23,040 nt of DNA from assembly GCA_020829485.1 (NCBI GenBank), contig JAIVFU010000100.1, positions 1-23,040 of the forward strand, in the 5' to 3' direction. Positions 1 to 6,318 of this stretch are shown piece by piece (positions within the stretch are counted from its first letter, which is position 1; every line of letters begins with the position of its first letter). Below the pieces are notes generated by a model. It searched no databases. It was not told the DNA's origin and was given only the letters and a program-made list of their open reading frames with translations. Origin of the DNA: Nostoc sp. CHAB 5834 (GTDB taxonomy: Bacteria; Cyanobacteriota; Cyanobacteriia; Cyanobacteriales; Nostocaceae). The position numbers were made by a program, and so were the translations under genes.

Positions 1-45
1 TTTGTTTTCCTCTTTAGTCAGAAATACCCTCAAACGAGCGCCCAT
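1..45 (-). CDS. N-terminus of a probable IS630-type transposase / HTH protein (runs off edge)
   Basis: Only the first 15 codons are inside the window. Read on the minus strand from an ATG at 45-43 they give MGARLRVFLTKEENK. A GAGG Shine-Dalgarno-like motif lies at 57-60 (minus sense), about 11 nt before the ATG, so this looks like a genuine gene start. From memory, the wording resembles the N-terminus of Nostoc helix-turn-helix/IS630-family transposases. That is recall from a very short stretch and cannot be settled here. If right, an insertion sequence lies just outside the left edge. Confidence 0.45.
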   Translation of the reverse strand, partial: MGARLRVFLTKEENK

Positions 46-550
46 ATTTTTTGTTACCTCGGTAGATATATTCTCCGTATTTATTTATTGTTACATAGTT
101 TCGTTTTTTCCTGCCGACCTACTTATGGGGCATGGGGCATTCAGGATAGGAAAAATAGATGATCTTTCGGCGCTGTGAATGATATTTTCTGAAAGACTCA
201 TGCTGATTATTAAATAAACGAGAATCACTTTTTTCCAAATCTTAGCCAGTGAAGGATATAGCACTAACTCACCAAAATTTTAGTATTCTCTTATAGGTTT
301 AATAAATGTATTGCTAGATCAAGTATCGTGACAGGATTTTCAATCAATTTTGAAAGCTGAAGTCAAGTTGAGATAGTTTTTGCAAGCATCTGAGGCTTTT
401 GAAAAGATAAGTAAAATACTTCAACCACCGCTTTTAAAAGTGGATAAATAAATATAGCACAGAGACTGGTAGAGTTTTATATTACAAGCAACAAATTGTT
501 TTCACTAAATGGTTGTAGTGAGCAATACATTTTTTATTATGTAGTAATTT
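46..550. other. AT-rich intergenic region upstream of natF
   Basis: This stretch of about 505 bases has no convincing gene on either strand; every frame is stop-rich. It should hold the promoter of the natF operon, and at its right end the promoter of the leftward gene at 1-45. The only motif I would single out is the GTA-N8-TAC sequence at 515-528, listed separately. No HIP1 octamer and no tandem array were seen here, unlike most other spacers in the window. Confidence 0.6.
515..540 (+). promoter_or_regulatory. NtcA-box-like GTA-N8-TAC and possible -10 element before natF
   Basis: GTA at 515-517 and TAC at 526-528, separated by exactly 8 bases, match the consensus core of the cyanobacterial nitrogen regulator NtcA. 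TATTAT at 535-540 is a fair -10 hexamer, and TTGTAG at 513-518 could be a weak -35 with 16 bp spacing. The fit is imperfect: an activating NtcA box usually sits about 22 nt before the -10, but here the gap is 6 nt, and the start codon is only 22 nt downstream of the box. If bound, it could act differently from the classical activator layout. A six-base match in about 500 bp can arise by chance. Confidence 0.25.
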
Positions 551-1639
551 ATGAAGTTTATGCGTAAATCAGCTTTAATTCTAGCGATCGCACCTCTAGT
601 ATGCGCGATCGCGGCTTGTGGTGGAGATTCAGGACAAACAGCAAGTACACCCGGCACTCCAGGCAGTAATCCAGCAGCGCCAGCAACTCTAAATCGTTGG
701 GATAATATTAAAAGCCGTGGTCAGCTAATTTGCGGTGTCAGTGGTGAAGTGCCAGGGTTTAGCTTTGTGGGAACCGATGGTAAATATAGCGGCATTGATG
801 TGGATGTCTGTCGTGCGATCGCCGCAGCTTTATTTGACAACCCAGATGCAGTAGAATTTCGCAATCTCAATTCCAAAGAGCGGTTTACAGCTTTGCAAAC
901 TGGGGAAGTAGACGTTCTCAGCCGCAACACTACCTGGACACTTAGCCGCGATACCTCTGTAGGTCTAGAATTTGCACCTGTGGTCTTTTACGACGGACAA
1001 GCCATAATGGTTCGCAAAAATAGCAACATTAAGTCCCTAGCAGACCTGAAGGATAAAGCAATCTGCGTTCAAACTGGTACGACTACCGAACAGAACTTAG
1101 CAGACCAAATGCGAAAAAGGGGCATCGCTTACAAACCCGTTGTCTTTGAAGACGTTAATGTTACCTTTGCCACCTATGCTCAAGGTCGTTGCGATGGCAT
1201 TACGGCTGATCGATCAGCATTAGTTTCGCGGGGGACAATTTTACCCAAACCAGAAGATAACGTGATTCTCAATGAAGTAATATCTTCAGAACCCCTTGCA
1301 CCAGCAGTTGCCAAAGGAGATATTAGGTGGGGAGATGCTGTTAAGTGGGTGGTTTATTCTCTGGTAAAAGCTGAAGAATTGGGTATTACTTCCCAAAATG
1401 TAGGTCAGTTTGCAACTAGTACCGATCCAGATGTTAAACGATTTTTAGGAACCGAAGGCAACCTTGGCGAAGGACTCGGCTTAACCAACGACTTTGCAGC
1501 CAGAATAATTAAGCACGTCGGTAACTACGCCGAAGTTTACGATCGCAATCTCGGCCCCAAGACAAAACTGAATCTAGCTCGTGGTCAAAATCAACTCTGG
1601 AGCAAAGGCGGACTGCTTTATTCTCCGCCGTTCCGGTAG
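551..1639 (+). CDS. natF: Polar amino-acid ABC transporter, substrate-binding lipoprotein (NatF/AapJ type)
   Basis: This is a family 3 extracellular solute-binding protein that captures amino acids in the periplasm and delivers them to the permeases encoded next. Residues 1-23 form a lipoprotein signal: basic start, hydrophobic stretch, and lipobox IAAC with Cys23 as the lipidated residue, followed by a Ser/Thr/Pro/Gly/Ala-rich linker (about 26-48). The binding domain begins near residue 50 (RGQLICGVSGEVPGFSF) with the family motif YSGIDVDVCRAIAAALF around 79-95. The 362-residue length suits the AapJ/BztA/NatF subgroup. The following genes natG, natH and bgtA match the order of the N-II transporter of Anabaena, hence the symbol. 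The start at 551 gives a complete signal peptide; ATG at 560 (Met4) would also work. No good ribosome-binding site precedes either. Substrate range (acidic and neutral polar amino acids) is inferred from the family. Confidence 0.9.
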   Translation: MKFMRKSALILAIAPLVCAIAACGGDSGQTASTPGTPGSNPAAPATLNRWDNIKSRGQLICGVSGEVPGFSFVGTDGKYSGIDVDVCRAIAAALFDNPDAVEFRNLNSKERFTALQTGEVDVLSRNTTWTLSRDTSVGLEFAPVVFYDGQAIMVRKNSNIKSLADLKDKAICVQTGTTTEQNLADQMRKRGIAYKPVVFEDVNVTFATYAQGRCDGITADRSALVSRGTILPKPEDNVILNEVISSEPLAPAVAKGDIRWGDAVKWVVYSLVKAEELGITSQNVGQFATSTDPDVKRFLGTEGNLGEGLGLTNDFAARIIKHVGNYAEVYDRNLGPKTKLNLARGQNQLWSKGGLLYSPPFR

Positions 1640-1643
1640 AAGA

Positions 1644-1675
1644 GGGCAGGGGGCAGGGGGCAGGGGGCAGGGGGA
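1644..1675. repeat. STRR array of G-rich heptamer (GGGGGCA)
   Basis: About four and a half tandem copies of a 7-base unit (GGGGGCA in one register) lie just after the natF stop codon, and the G-rich sequence continues to about 1689. Such short tandemly repeated repetitive (STRR) heptamers are typical of heterocystous cyanobacteria. A related pyrimidine-rich stretch on this strand (14010-14056) looks like the same kind of sequence inverted. Confidence 0.8.
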
Positions 1676-1696
1676 GTAGGGGAAGAAGAATTATTG

Positions 1697-1728
1697 ACAA
1701 ATGACAAATGACAAATGACAAATGACAA
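1697..1728 (+). repeat. STRR array of ACAAATG; last copy supplies the natG start codon
   Basis: Four perfect tandem copies of ACAAATG run from 1697 to 1724 and a partial copy follows. The ATG of the fourth copy (1722-1724) is the natG start codon, and the partial copy encodes Thr2-Asn3. Because the unit is 7 nt, successive ATGs fall in rotating frames, and each ATG overlaps a TGA (ATGA). The same array in the same arrangement precedes natH (3089-3125) and, on the other strand, the gene at 13615-13869. Confidence 0.9.
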
Positions 1729-2639
1729 ATTCTATATGGCGTGATGTCCGTTTTTGGAGAATTGCTTTGCAATTAGTTGCCGTATTTTTAGCAGCAGTTG
1801 TAGTAGTAATACTGTGGGGCAATCTCCAGCGCAATTTGCGGCAATTGGGTATTCCGTTTGGATTTGATTTTCTTAAGCAACAAGCATCTTTTGATATTGG
1901 CGAGACGCTGATTAGCTACAAACCCACTGATACATACAGTTATGCCTTGTGGGTGGGGTTAGTTAACTCCTTGCGGGTGGCGATCGCAGGGATTTTTCTG
2001 ACAACCATTGTCGGGGTAGGTGCTGGTATTGCCCGACTTTCTGACAACTGGCTAGTGCGGAATATCGCAATGGTTTATGTAGAGGTTTTCCGCAATACGC
2101 CTTTACTGCTGCAATTGCTGTTTTGGTATTTTGCTATTTTTCTCAGTTTCCCGAAAACAGAAAATAAGATATCTCTTTGGGGCTTTGTTGGCATTAGTCA
2201 AAATGGTTTAGAACTTCCTTGGTTTACCCTATCACCAGAGTTTTCGACTTTGCTGTTGGGATTAACTTTTTACACAGGTGCGTTTATTGCTGAGATTGTC
2301 CGGGGTGGGATTCAATCGGTACCGAAGGGACAATGGGAAGCAGCGCGATCGCTAGGATTAAAACCAGGGTTAGTTATGCGGCTGGTGGTTTTTCCCCAAG
2401 CTTTGCGGGTAATCATTCCACCGTTAACGAGTCAATATCTTAATTTGACGAAAAATACCAGTTTAGCGATCGCGATCGGCTATCCCGATATTTATTTTGT
2501 CGCCTCTACCACTTTTAACCAAACGGGGAAAGCCGTAGAAGTGATATTACTGATTATGCTCACCTATCTCACCCTGAGTTTAACCATCTCTGTAGTTATG
2601 AATTTATTCAATCGCAGTGTGCAAATTAAAGAGAGATGA
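1722..2639 (+). CDS. natG: Polar amino-acid ABC transporter, permease (NatG/AapQ type)
   Basis: This is one of two inner-membrane permease subunits of the importer. The 305-residue protein has a first hydrophobic helix at about 14-33, then a core of hydrophobic segments from about 83 to 290 with the HisM/GlnP-type motifs LVNSLRVAIAG (about 80-90) and VYVEVFRNTPLLLQL (about 118-132). The cytoplasmic EAA loop that docks on the ATPase is at 206-225 (EAARSLGLKPG then PQALRVIIPP). The start codon is the last ATG of an ACAAATG array, so Met-Thr-Asn is repeat-derived and no Shine-Dalgarno sequence is visible. No other Met or Val start occurs before the first helix that would give a better fit. The stop codon TGA (2637-2639) overlaps an ATG (ATGA) that opens the minisatellite frame downstream. 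The substrate class follows from the family and operon. Confidence 0.9.
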   Translation: MTNSIWRDVRFWRIALQLVAVFLAAVVVVILWGNLQRNLRQLGIPFGFDFLKQQASFDIGETLISYKPTDTYSYALWVGLVNSLRVAIAGIFLTTIVGVGAGIARLSDNWLVRNIAMVYVEVFRNTPLLLQLLFWYFAIFLSFPKTENKISLWGFVGISQNGLELPWFTLSPEFSTLLLGLTFYTGAFIAEIVRGGIQSVPKGQWEAARSLGLKPGLVMRLVVFPQALRVIIPPLTSQYLNLTKNTSLAIAIGYPDIYFVASTTFNQTGKAVEVILLIMLTYLTLSLTISVVMNLFNRSVQIKER

Positions 2640-3079
2640 GGGGGATGAGGAAGCTGTTTAAGTTAGAAGTTGAGCCTTTGAACTCGGAAGTTGCACCTTT
2701 GAACTCGGAAGTTGAGCCTTTGAACTCGGAAGTTGCACCTCTGAACTCGGAAGTTGCACCTTTGAACTCGGAAGTTGAGCCTCTGAACTCGGAAGTTGCA
2801 CCTCTGAACTCGGAAGTTGAGCCTTTTAACTCGGAAGTTGAGCCTTTTAACTCGGAAGTTGAGCCTTTTAACTCGGAAGTTGCACCTCTGAACTCGGAAG
2901 TTGCACCTCTGAACTCGGAAGTTGCACCTCTGAACTCGAAAGTTGAACCTCTGAACTCGAAAGTTGAACCTCTGAACTCGAAAGTTGCACCTCTGAACTC
3001 GAAAGTTGAACCTCTGAACTCGAAAGTTGAACCTCTGAACTCGGAAGTTGCACCTTTAAAGTTGAAATATGAGTTTTGA
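2636..3079 (+). CDS. Possible repeat protein encoded by the natG-natH minisatellite
   Basis: The open frame begins with an ATG overlapping the natG stop as ATGA and runs 147 codons. After an 11-residue leader it consists of 18 full heptapeptides of pattern V-(E/A)-P-(L/F)-N-S-(E/K) and ends in APLKLKYEF. In the plus direction only this frame is open through the repeat, but the minus strand also has long open frames. Because the repeat unit is 21 nt, openness by itself is not evidence of translation. I do not recognise the product. If made, it would be a low-complexity soluble peptide with alternating acidic/basic positions. The ATGA junction is compatible with translational coupling to natG, but may be coincidence. 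It could equally be untranslated spacer. Function unknown. Confidence 0.3.
   Translation: MRGMRKLFKLEVEPLNSEVAPLNSEVEPLNSEVAPLNSEVAPLNSEVEPLNSEVAPLNSEVEPFNSEVEPFNSEVEPFNSEVAPLNSEVAPLNSEVAPLNSKVEPLNSKVEPLNSKVAPLNSKVEPLNSKVEPLNSEVAPLKLKYEF
2669..3060. repeat. 21-bp minisatellite, 18 full units plus a partial one
   Basis: Tandem units of exactly 21 bp (register GTTGAGCCTTTGAACTCGGAA) run from 2669 to 3046, with a diverging partial unit to about 3060. Variants are ordered in blocks: TTTGAACTCGG early, TTTTAACTCGG at three consecutive units in the middle, CTGAACTCGAA in later ones. This block structure points to recent unit duplication and local homogenisation. The array contains no indels, so all reading frames are kept in phase across it. 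Confidence 0.95.
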
Positions 3080-3088
3080 CCAATGATC

Positions 3089-3125
3089 AATGACCAATGA
3101 CAAATGACAAATGACAAATGACAAA
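3089..3125 (+). repeat. STRR array of ACAAATG; supplies the natH start codon
   Basis: Variant copies (TCAATGA, CCAATGA) from about 3082 lead into three perfect ACAAATG heptamers and a final partial copy. The ATG at 3111-3113 opens natH. The array's other in-frame ATG (3090) meets a stop (3105-3107) before natH, so 3111 is the first usable start in that frame. Confidence 0.88.
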
Positions 3126-4262
3126 TTAACTTGGCTACGTAAAAACCTATTCAGTACTTGGTACAACAGCTTGTTAACTGTTGTCTGTCTGGTGTTACTG
3201 TTTTGGGTAGCGGGAGGAATTCTAACTTGGGCAACTACTCAAGCACAATGGGCGGTAATTCAGATTAATTTACGTTTATTTTTAGTTGGTAGATTTCCGC
3301 AAACGCTATATTGGCGAACTTGGATTGTGCTGGCGATCGCTTCGATTTTAGGCGCTACAACTGCGGGTGTATTCTTTGGTAAACAACAGTTAACAAAACG
3401 TGGGATTGCTTTGTTTGCTTTTATCATCAGCATTTTTTTAATTGTTTTACCACTAGACTTTATATCCCGCCTTTGGTTATTGTTAATTGCATTTTTAGTA
3501 TTTGCAGGTTTTTGGGTTGGAGGAAACCTTACTCAAGTACTAACTTCTTGGCTTTCCCTACTATGGTTATTATCTTTCCCGATAATTCTCTGGCTACTTG
3601 GCGGTGGATTTGGATTGCAGCCTGTATCTACAAATTTGTGGAATGGTTTGCTACTTACCCTACTAATGGCAGCAGTCAGTATTGTGCTTTCCTTTCCCAT
3701 TGGGGTTTTACTGGCTTTAGGGCGCACAAGCAATTTACCCGTAGTACGTTGGTTTTCTATCCTGTACATTGAAATCGTTAGGGGAGTACCACTAATTGGA
3801 ATTTTGTTTTTAGCTCAGGTAATGCTTCCCTTATTTTTATCAGCAGATGTGCGTCTAGATCGGGTATTGCGAGCAATTGCTGGATTAGTTTTATTTAGTG
3901 CTGCATACATGGCAGAAAACGTGCGCGGTGGACTCCAATCAATTCCTCGCGGGCAAATTGAAGCAGCGAAAGCGCTAGGATTAAATACAGGCTTGGTGGT
4001 TTTGTTAATCGTCTTACCTCAAGCATTGCGTAGTGTGATTCCTGCGATCGTTGGACAGTTTATCGGCTTATTTAAAGACACTTCTCTCTTATCATTGGTG
4101 GGATTAGTGGAACTTACAGGTATTGCGCGTTCCATATTGGCACAACCACAATTTCTCGGACGCTATGCAGAAGTTTATCTATTTATTGGATTTATTTATT
4201 GGGTATTTTGTTATTCAATGTCCTTAGCTTCTCGACGGTTAGAAAAACAATTAAGTCAGTAG
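3111..4262 (+). CDS. natH: Polar amino-acid ABC transporter, permease (NatH/AapM type)
   Basis: This is the second permease subunit, 383 residues, longer than NatG because of N-terminal extra hydrophobic segments (about 20-40, 70-90, 98-116, 120-137, 145-165), as in AapM/BztC-like proteins. The conserved permease core follows with NLWNGLLLTLLMAAVSIVLS (about 175-194), LYIEIVRGVPLIGILFLAQ (about 218-236) and the EAA loop at 284-303 (EAAKALGLNTG then LPQALRSVIPAI). The start codon lies in an ACAAATG array (MTNDK); homologous N-termini outside this array would show whether those residues are native. The gene is separated from natG by the 21-bp minisatellite rather than by the usual short gap. 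It should pair with NatG as a heterodimer and use BgtA for ATP hydrolysis. Confidence 0.9.
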   Translation: MTNDKLTWLRKNLFSTWYNSLLTVVCLVLLFWVAGGILTWATTQAQWAVIQINLRLFLVGRFPQTLYWRTWIVLAIASILGATTAGVFFGKQQLTKRGIALFAFIISIFLIVLPLDFISRLWLLLIAFLVFAGFWVGGNLTQVLTSWLSLLWLLSFPIILWLLGGGFGLQPVSTNLWNGLLLTLLMAAVSIVLSFPIGVLLALGRTSNLPVVRWFSILYIEIVRGVPLIGILFLAQVMLPLFLSADVRLDRVLRAIAGLVLFSAAYMAENVRGGLQSIPRGQIEAAKALGLNTGLVVLLIVLPQALRSVIPAIVGQFIGLFKDTSLLSLVGLVELTGIARSILAQPQFLGRYAEVYLFIGFIYWVFCYSMSLASRRLEKQLSQ

Positions 4263-4381
4263 TTAAGAGATTTTAAAAAATAAATTACCAAAAAAAATCA
4301 GGAGCCATAATTTAGAATGATTCTAGTATTCTGACCCCTTTTAATCTTTTAACTTTTGCCTTTTTTGGTCAGTTGTATAAT

Positions 4382-4765
4382 TTATTGTGCATCTAACCAA
4401 GCTTGTAAATCCGCAAAGCTGCTAAAATCCAACAGAGCAACACTTAGATTTTCAAGCACTGTTAAGGGTAAATGAGAAATCGTTGCTTGCATTTCTTCAG
4501 ACAGTTCTTGCCCAAGACGCTTAGTTAATTGTCGAACAATTAATTTAACAGTTGCTTCCTGTTCTCCTTCTTGTCGTCCTTCCTGTCGTCCTTCTTCCTT
4601 AATTTCTCGATAAACTCTCGTTTGCTGTAAAGTTATCCCTAACATGATTTCCACCTCGGCTCTACTTAATTGCTCAAATTTGTACACCATTATGGTCGTT
4701 ACCAATTCTATTATGGCGCGACTTGATACTTCGGGTACTTCTTGATATGTAGTTATTATTGCTAT
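4382..4765 (-). pseudogene. C-terminal remnant of an Rpn/PD-(D/E)XK nuclease-family protein with DUF4351
   Basis: Read on the minus strand, the remnant ends in a DUF4351-like tail: a charged EEGRQEGRQEGEQEA linker, then VRQLTKRLGQELSEEMQATI and LSVALLDFSSFADLQAWLDAQ. A nominal TTG start at 4705 gives 107 residues, but the homologous wording continues upstream in frame (EVSSRAIIELVTTIMVYKF) to an in-frame TAG at 4766-4768. The catalytic N-terminal nuclease part seen in full-length cyanobacterial members (roughly 250-320 residues) is absent. I therefore read it as a 5'-truncated relic, not a complete gene. It sits on the opposite strand between natH and bgtA and so interrupts the transporter operon. 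Family assignment is by eye and fairly secure; loss of function is inferred. Confidence 0.7.
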
Positions 4766-4851
4766 CTAAAATCAGCACTTACTTGATAGTCATTCCATCA
4801 GTTTATTGATAGGCATAGCTAATTTACTAAAAAATTCGGAGTTGCAAATCT

Positions 4852-5595
4852 GTGACAACAAAACAAGCGCCGATAATTATTGCTGAAGATGTTCATAAGT
4901 GGTATGGAAAGTTCCACGTTCTTCAGGGTGTGAGCTTGACAGTCAATCGTGGAGAAGTAGTAGTATTGATGGGGCCATCTGGTTCAGGTAAATCTACCTT
5001 TATCCGCACATTTAATGCTTTAGAAGAATACCAAAAGGGAAAAATTGAAATCGACGGTATTACCCTCAGCCATGACTTGCGAAATATTGAAACGATTCGC
5101 AAAGAAGTGGGAATGGTATTTCAGCAATTTAATTTATTTCCTCATCTCACAGTCCTGCAAAATATTTCTTTAGCACCAATTTGGGTACGGCGATCGCCAA
5201 AGGCAAAAGCCGAAGAATTGGCAATGCAACTATTAGAAAGAGTAGGAATTTTAGAACAGGCGCAAAAATATCCAGGACAGTTATCTGGTGGACAACAGCA
5301 ACGGGTAGCGATCGCTCGTGCTTTAGCCATGCAACCCAAAATCATGCTGTTTGACGAACCTACCTCAGCCTTAGATCCAGAAATGGTACGAGAAGTTTTG
5401 GATGTAATGCGAAATCTCGCCCGTGATGGAATGACAATGGTAGTCGTCACCCACGAAGTTGGATTCGCCCGTGAAGTTGCAGACCGAGTTATCTTAATGG
5501 ATAGCGGTTCCCTCGTCGAGTCAGCCACCCCTAACGCATTTTTCAGCAACCCCAAAGAAGAAAGAACACGCAAGTTTTTGTCACAAATTCTCTAA
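4852..5595 (+). CDS. bgtA: Amino-acid ABC transporter ATP-binding protein (BgtA/GlnQ type)
   Basis: This is the cytoplasmic ATPase that powers the NatFGH importer; in Anabaena the equivalent BgtA is shared with the basic amino-acid transporter Bgt. The 247 residues carry every expected motif: Walker [10 protein letters not shown] (41-49), Q-loop [10 protein letters not shown] (about 89-98), signature LSGGQQQR (about 144-151), Walker [13 protein letters not shown] (about 164-175) and switch histidine in [11 protein letters not shown] (about 197-207). The start is a GTG at 4852 with a CGGAG ribosome-binding site at 4837-4841, spaced 10 nt. The gene is 589 nt from natH, an unusually large gap for this operon because of the DUF4351 remnant, so it may have its own promoter or depend on read-through. 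Confidence 0.92.
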   Translation: MTTKQAPIIIAEDVHKWYGKFHVLQGVSLTVNRGEVVVLMGPSGSGKSTFIRTFNALEEYQKGKIEIDGITLSHDLRNIETIRKEVGMVFQQFNLFPHLTVLQNISLAPIWVRRSPKAKAEELAMQLLERVGILEQAQKYPGQLSGGQQQRVAIARALAMQPKIMLFDEPTSALDPEMVREVLDVMRNLARDGMTMVVVTHEVGFAREVADRVILMDSGSLVESATPNAFFSNPKEERTRKFLSQIL

Positions 5596-5640
5596 AACCT
5601 CTGCGCTACTTTGCGCTTACCTCTGCGCCCCTCTGCGTTT
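5596..5640. repeat. CTCTGCG-type short repeat after bgtA
   Basis: Three copies of CTCTGCG and related TTTGCGC units sit directly after the bgtA stop. This imperfect repeat block is common in Nostoc-type spacers, by recollection. No hairpin plus T-run typical of a terminator is visible, so how bgtA transcription ends is unclear. Confidence 0.55.
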
Positions 5641-5645
5641 CACTT

Positions 5646-6047
5646 CTAATAATATTGAGTAATAATCTGGTTTTGATATTCGGCTAGGGTCTTGAGTGAT
5701 AAAAGGTCTTTATCTCCTGTGATTAAAAGTTCTGCATTTGCATCTTTAGCAAGTTCTAAAAATTTGTTGTCATCTGCATCTCTACAGGTGTTTATTTGAG
5801 ATTTTATTTCTATAAATTGACTGGACTTTTTAACTATGTCCAAAAAATCTTGTCGGTCTTTATCTGAAATACATTTATCGAACTTAGGTTTATAAATTCG
5901 TGTATTTAATTCTTGATAAATTTCATCGCTTTGAGCAATTTTGAATTATTTATAGACTTTATCTAAGGCTTTACGGGCTGTTCCATTAGGACTTAGAGCA
6001 GCACTAAGTAAAACATTTGTGTCAATAACAATTAGTTTATGATTCAT
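5646..6047 (-). pseudogene. PIN-domain (VapC-like) toxin interrupted by one in-frame stop codon
   Basis: Read on the minus strand from ATG 6047-6045 there are 132 sense codons of a PIN-domain ribonuclease: MNHKLIVIDTNVLLSAALS (first catalytic Asp at residue 9), an acidic DEIYQEL helix, then TCRDADDNKFLELAKDA and LLITGDKDLL with the remaining acidic residues. Codon 34 (5948-5946) is TAA; everything after it stays in the same frame to the TAG at 5648-5646. The stop sits in KVYK-stop-FKIAQSDE, where a tyrosine (TAT/TAC) would fit, so one substitution explains it. The start overlaps the end of the antitoxin gene by 11 nt, the usual arrangement. Internal restart at 5843 (65 residues) would lack the first active-site Asp. 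Probably inactive, recently broken; a sequencing error is possible. Confidence 0.85.
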
Positions 6048-6264
6048 TGGCGAGTAATTGTTCTAGAGTTTCTTCAGTTAATCCTTTGGCTTGAGCATTT
6101 CTGCCGATTCTATCAAAAACACTAAGTAAATCTTCATCTTTATTATTTGAAGAGGTTTTCTTTATTTCTTGAATAAGTTGTTCTTGTTCTTGTGCGGGAA
6201 GTTGTAGGACAAGATTAAGAATTTGCTCGAAGGTTAGGGTGAGTTGATAGGTTTTTTGAGTCAT
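6037..6264 (-). CDS. Antitoxin partner of the PIN-domain toxin
   Basis: This is a small acidic 75-residue protein, MTQKTYQLTLTFEQILNLV then LQLPAQEQEQLIQEIKK. Residues about 10-38 look helical, and the end is charged and Leu-rich (LLSVFDRIGRNAQAKGL, TEETLEQLLANES). Such C-termini resemble antitoxins found with cyanobacterial PIN toxins and probably wrap the toxin. No recognisable DNA-binding motif is visible, so autoregulation cannot be claimed. The gene ends inside the first codons of the toxin (11-nt overlap, stop TAA 6039-6037), implying co-translation. It remains intact although the toxin carries a stop codon, as expected if toxin loss came first. Confidence 0.65.
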   Translation of the reverse strand: MTQKTYQLTLTFEQILNLVLQLPAQEQEQLIQEIKKTSSNNKDEDLLSVFDRIGRNAQAKGLTEETLEQLLANES

Positions 6265-6318
6265 GGTGAATAATAAAATCTTGCTCGTTTGGTAGTGATG
6301 ATTGCATTTTAAATTCCT

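Noticed and set aside
2626..3117. Long minus-strand frames through the 21-bp repeat (FRGSTFE-like and SSEVQLS-like repeats)
   Set aside because: A 21-bp unit without internal stops stays open in every frame that one unit leaves open. The longest frame begins inside the heptamer array, has no ribosome-binding site and lies antisense to the operon.
4382..4705. Complete 107-residue gene starting at TTG 4705
   Set aside because: Homologous wording continues upstream of the TTG in frame and the catalytic half of the family is missing, so it is a truncated relic rather than a full gene.
5596..6300. CRISPR array or other regularly spaced repeats near the TA genes
   Set aside because: The repeats seen in the window are directly tandem (7 or 21 bp) or isolated palindromes; none has unique spacers of constant length.
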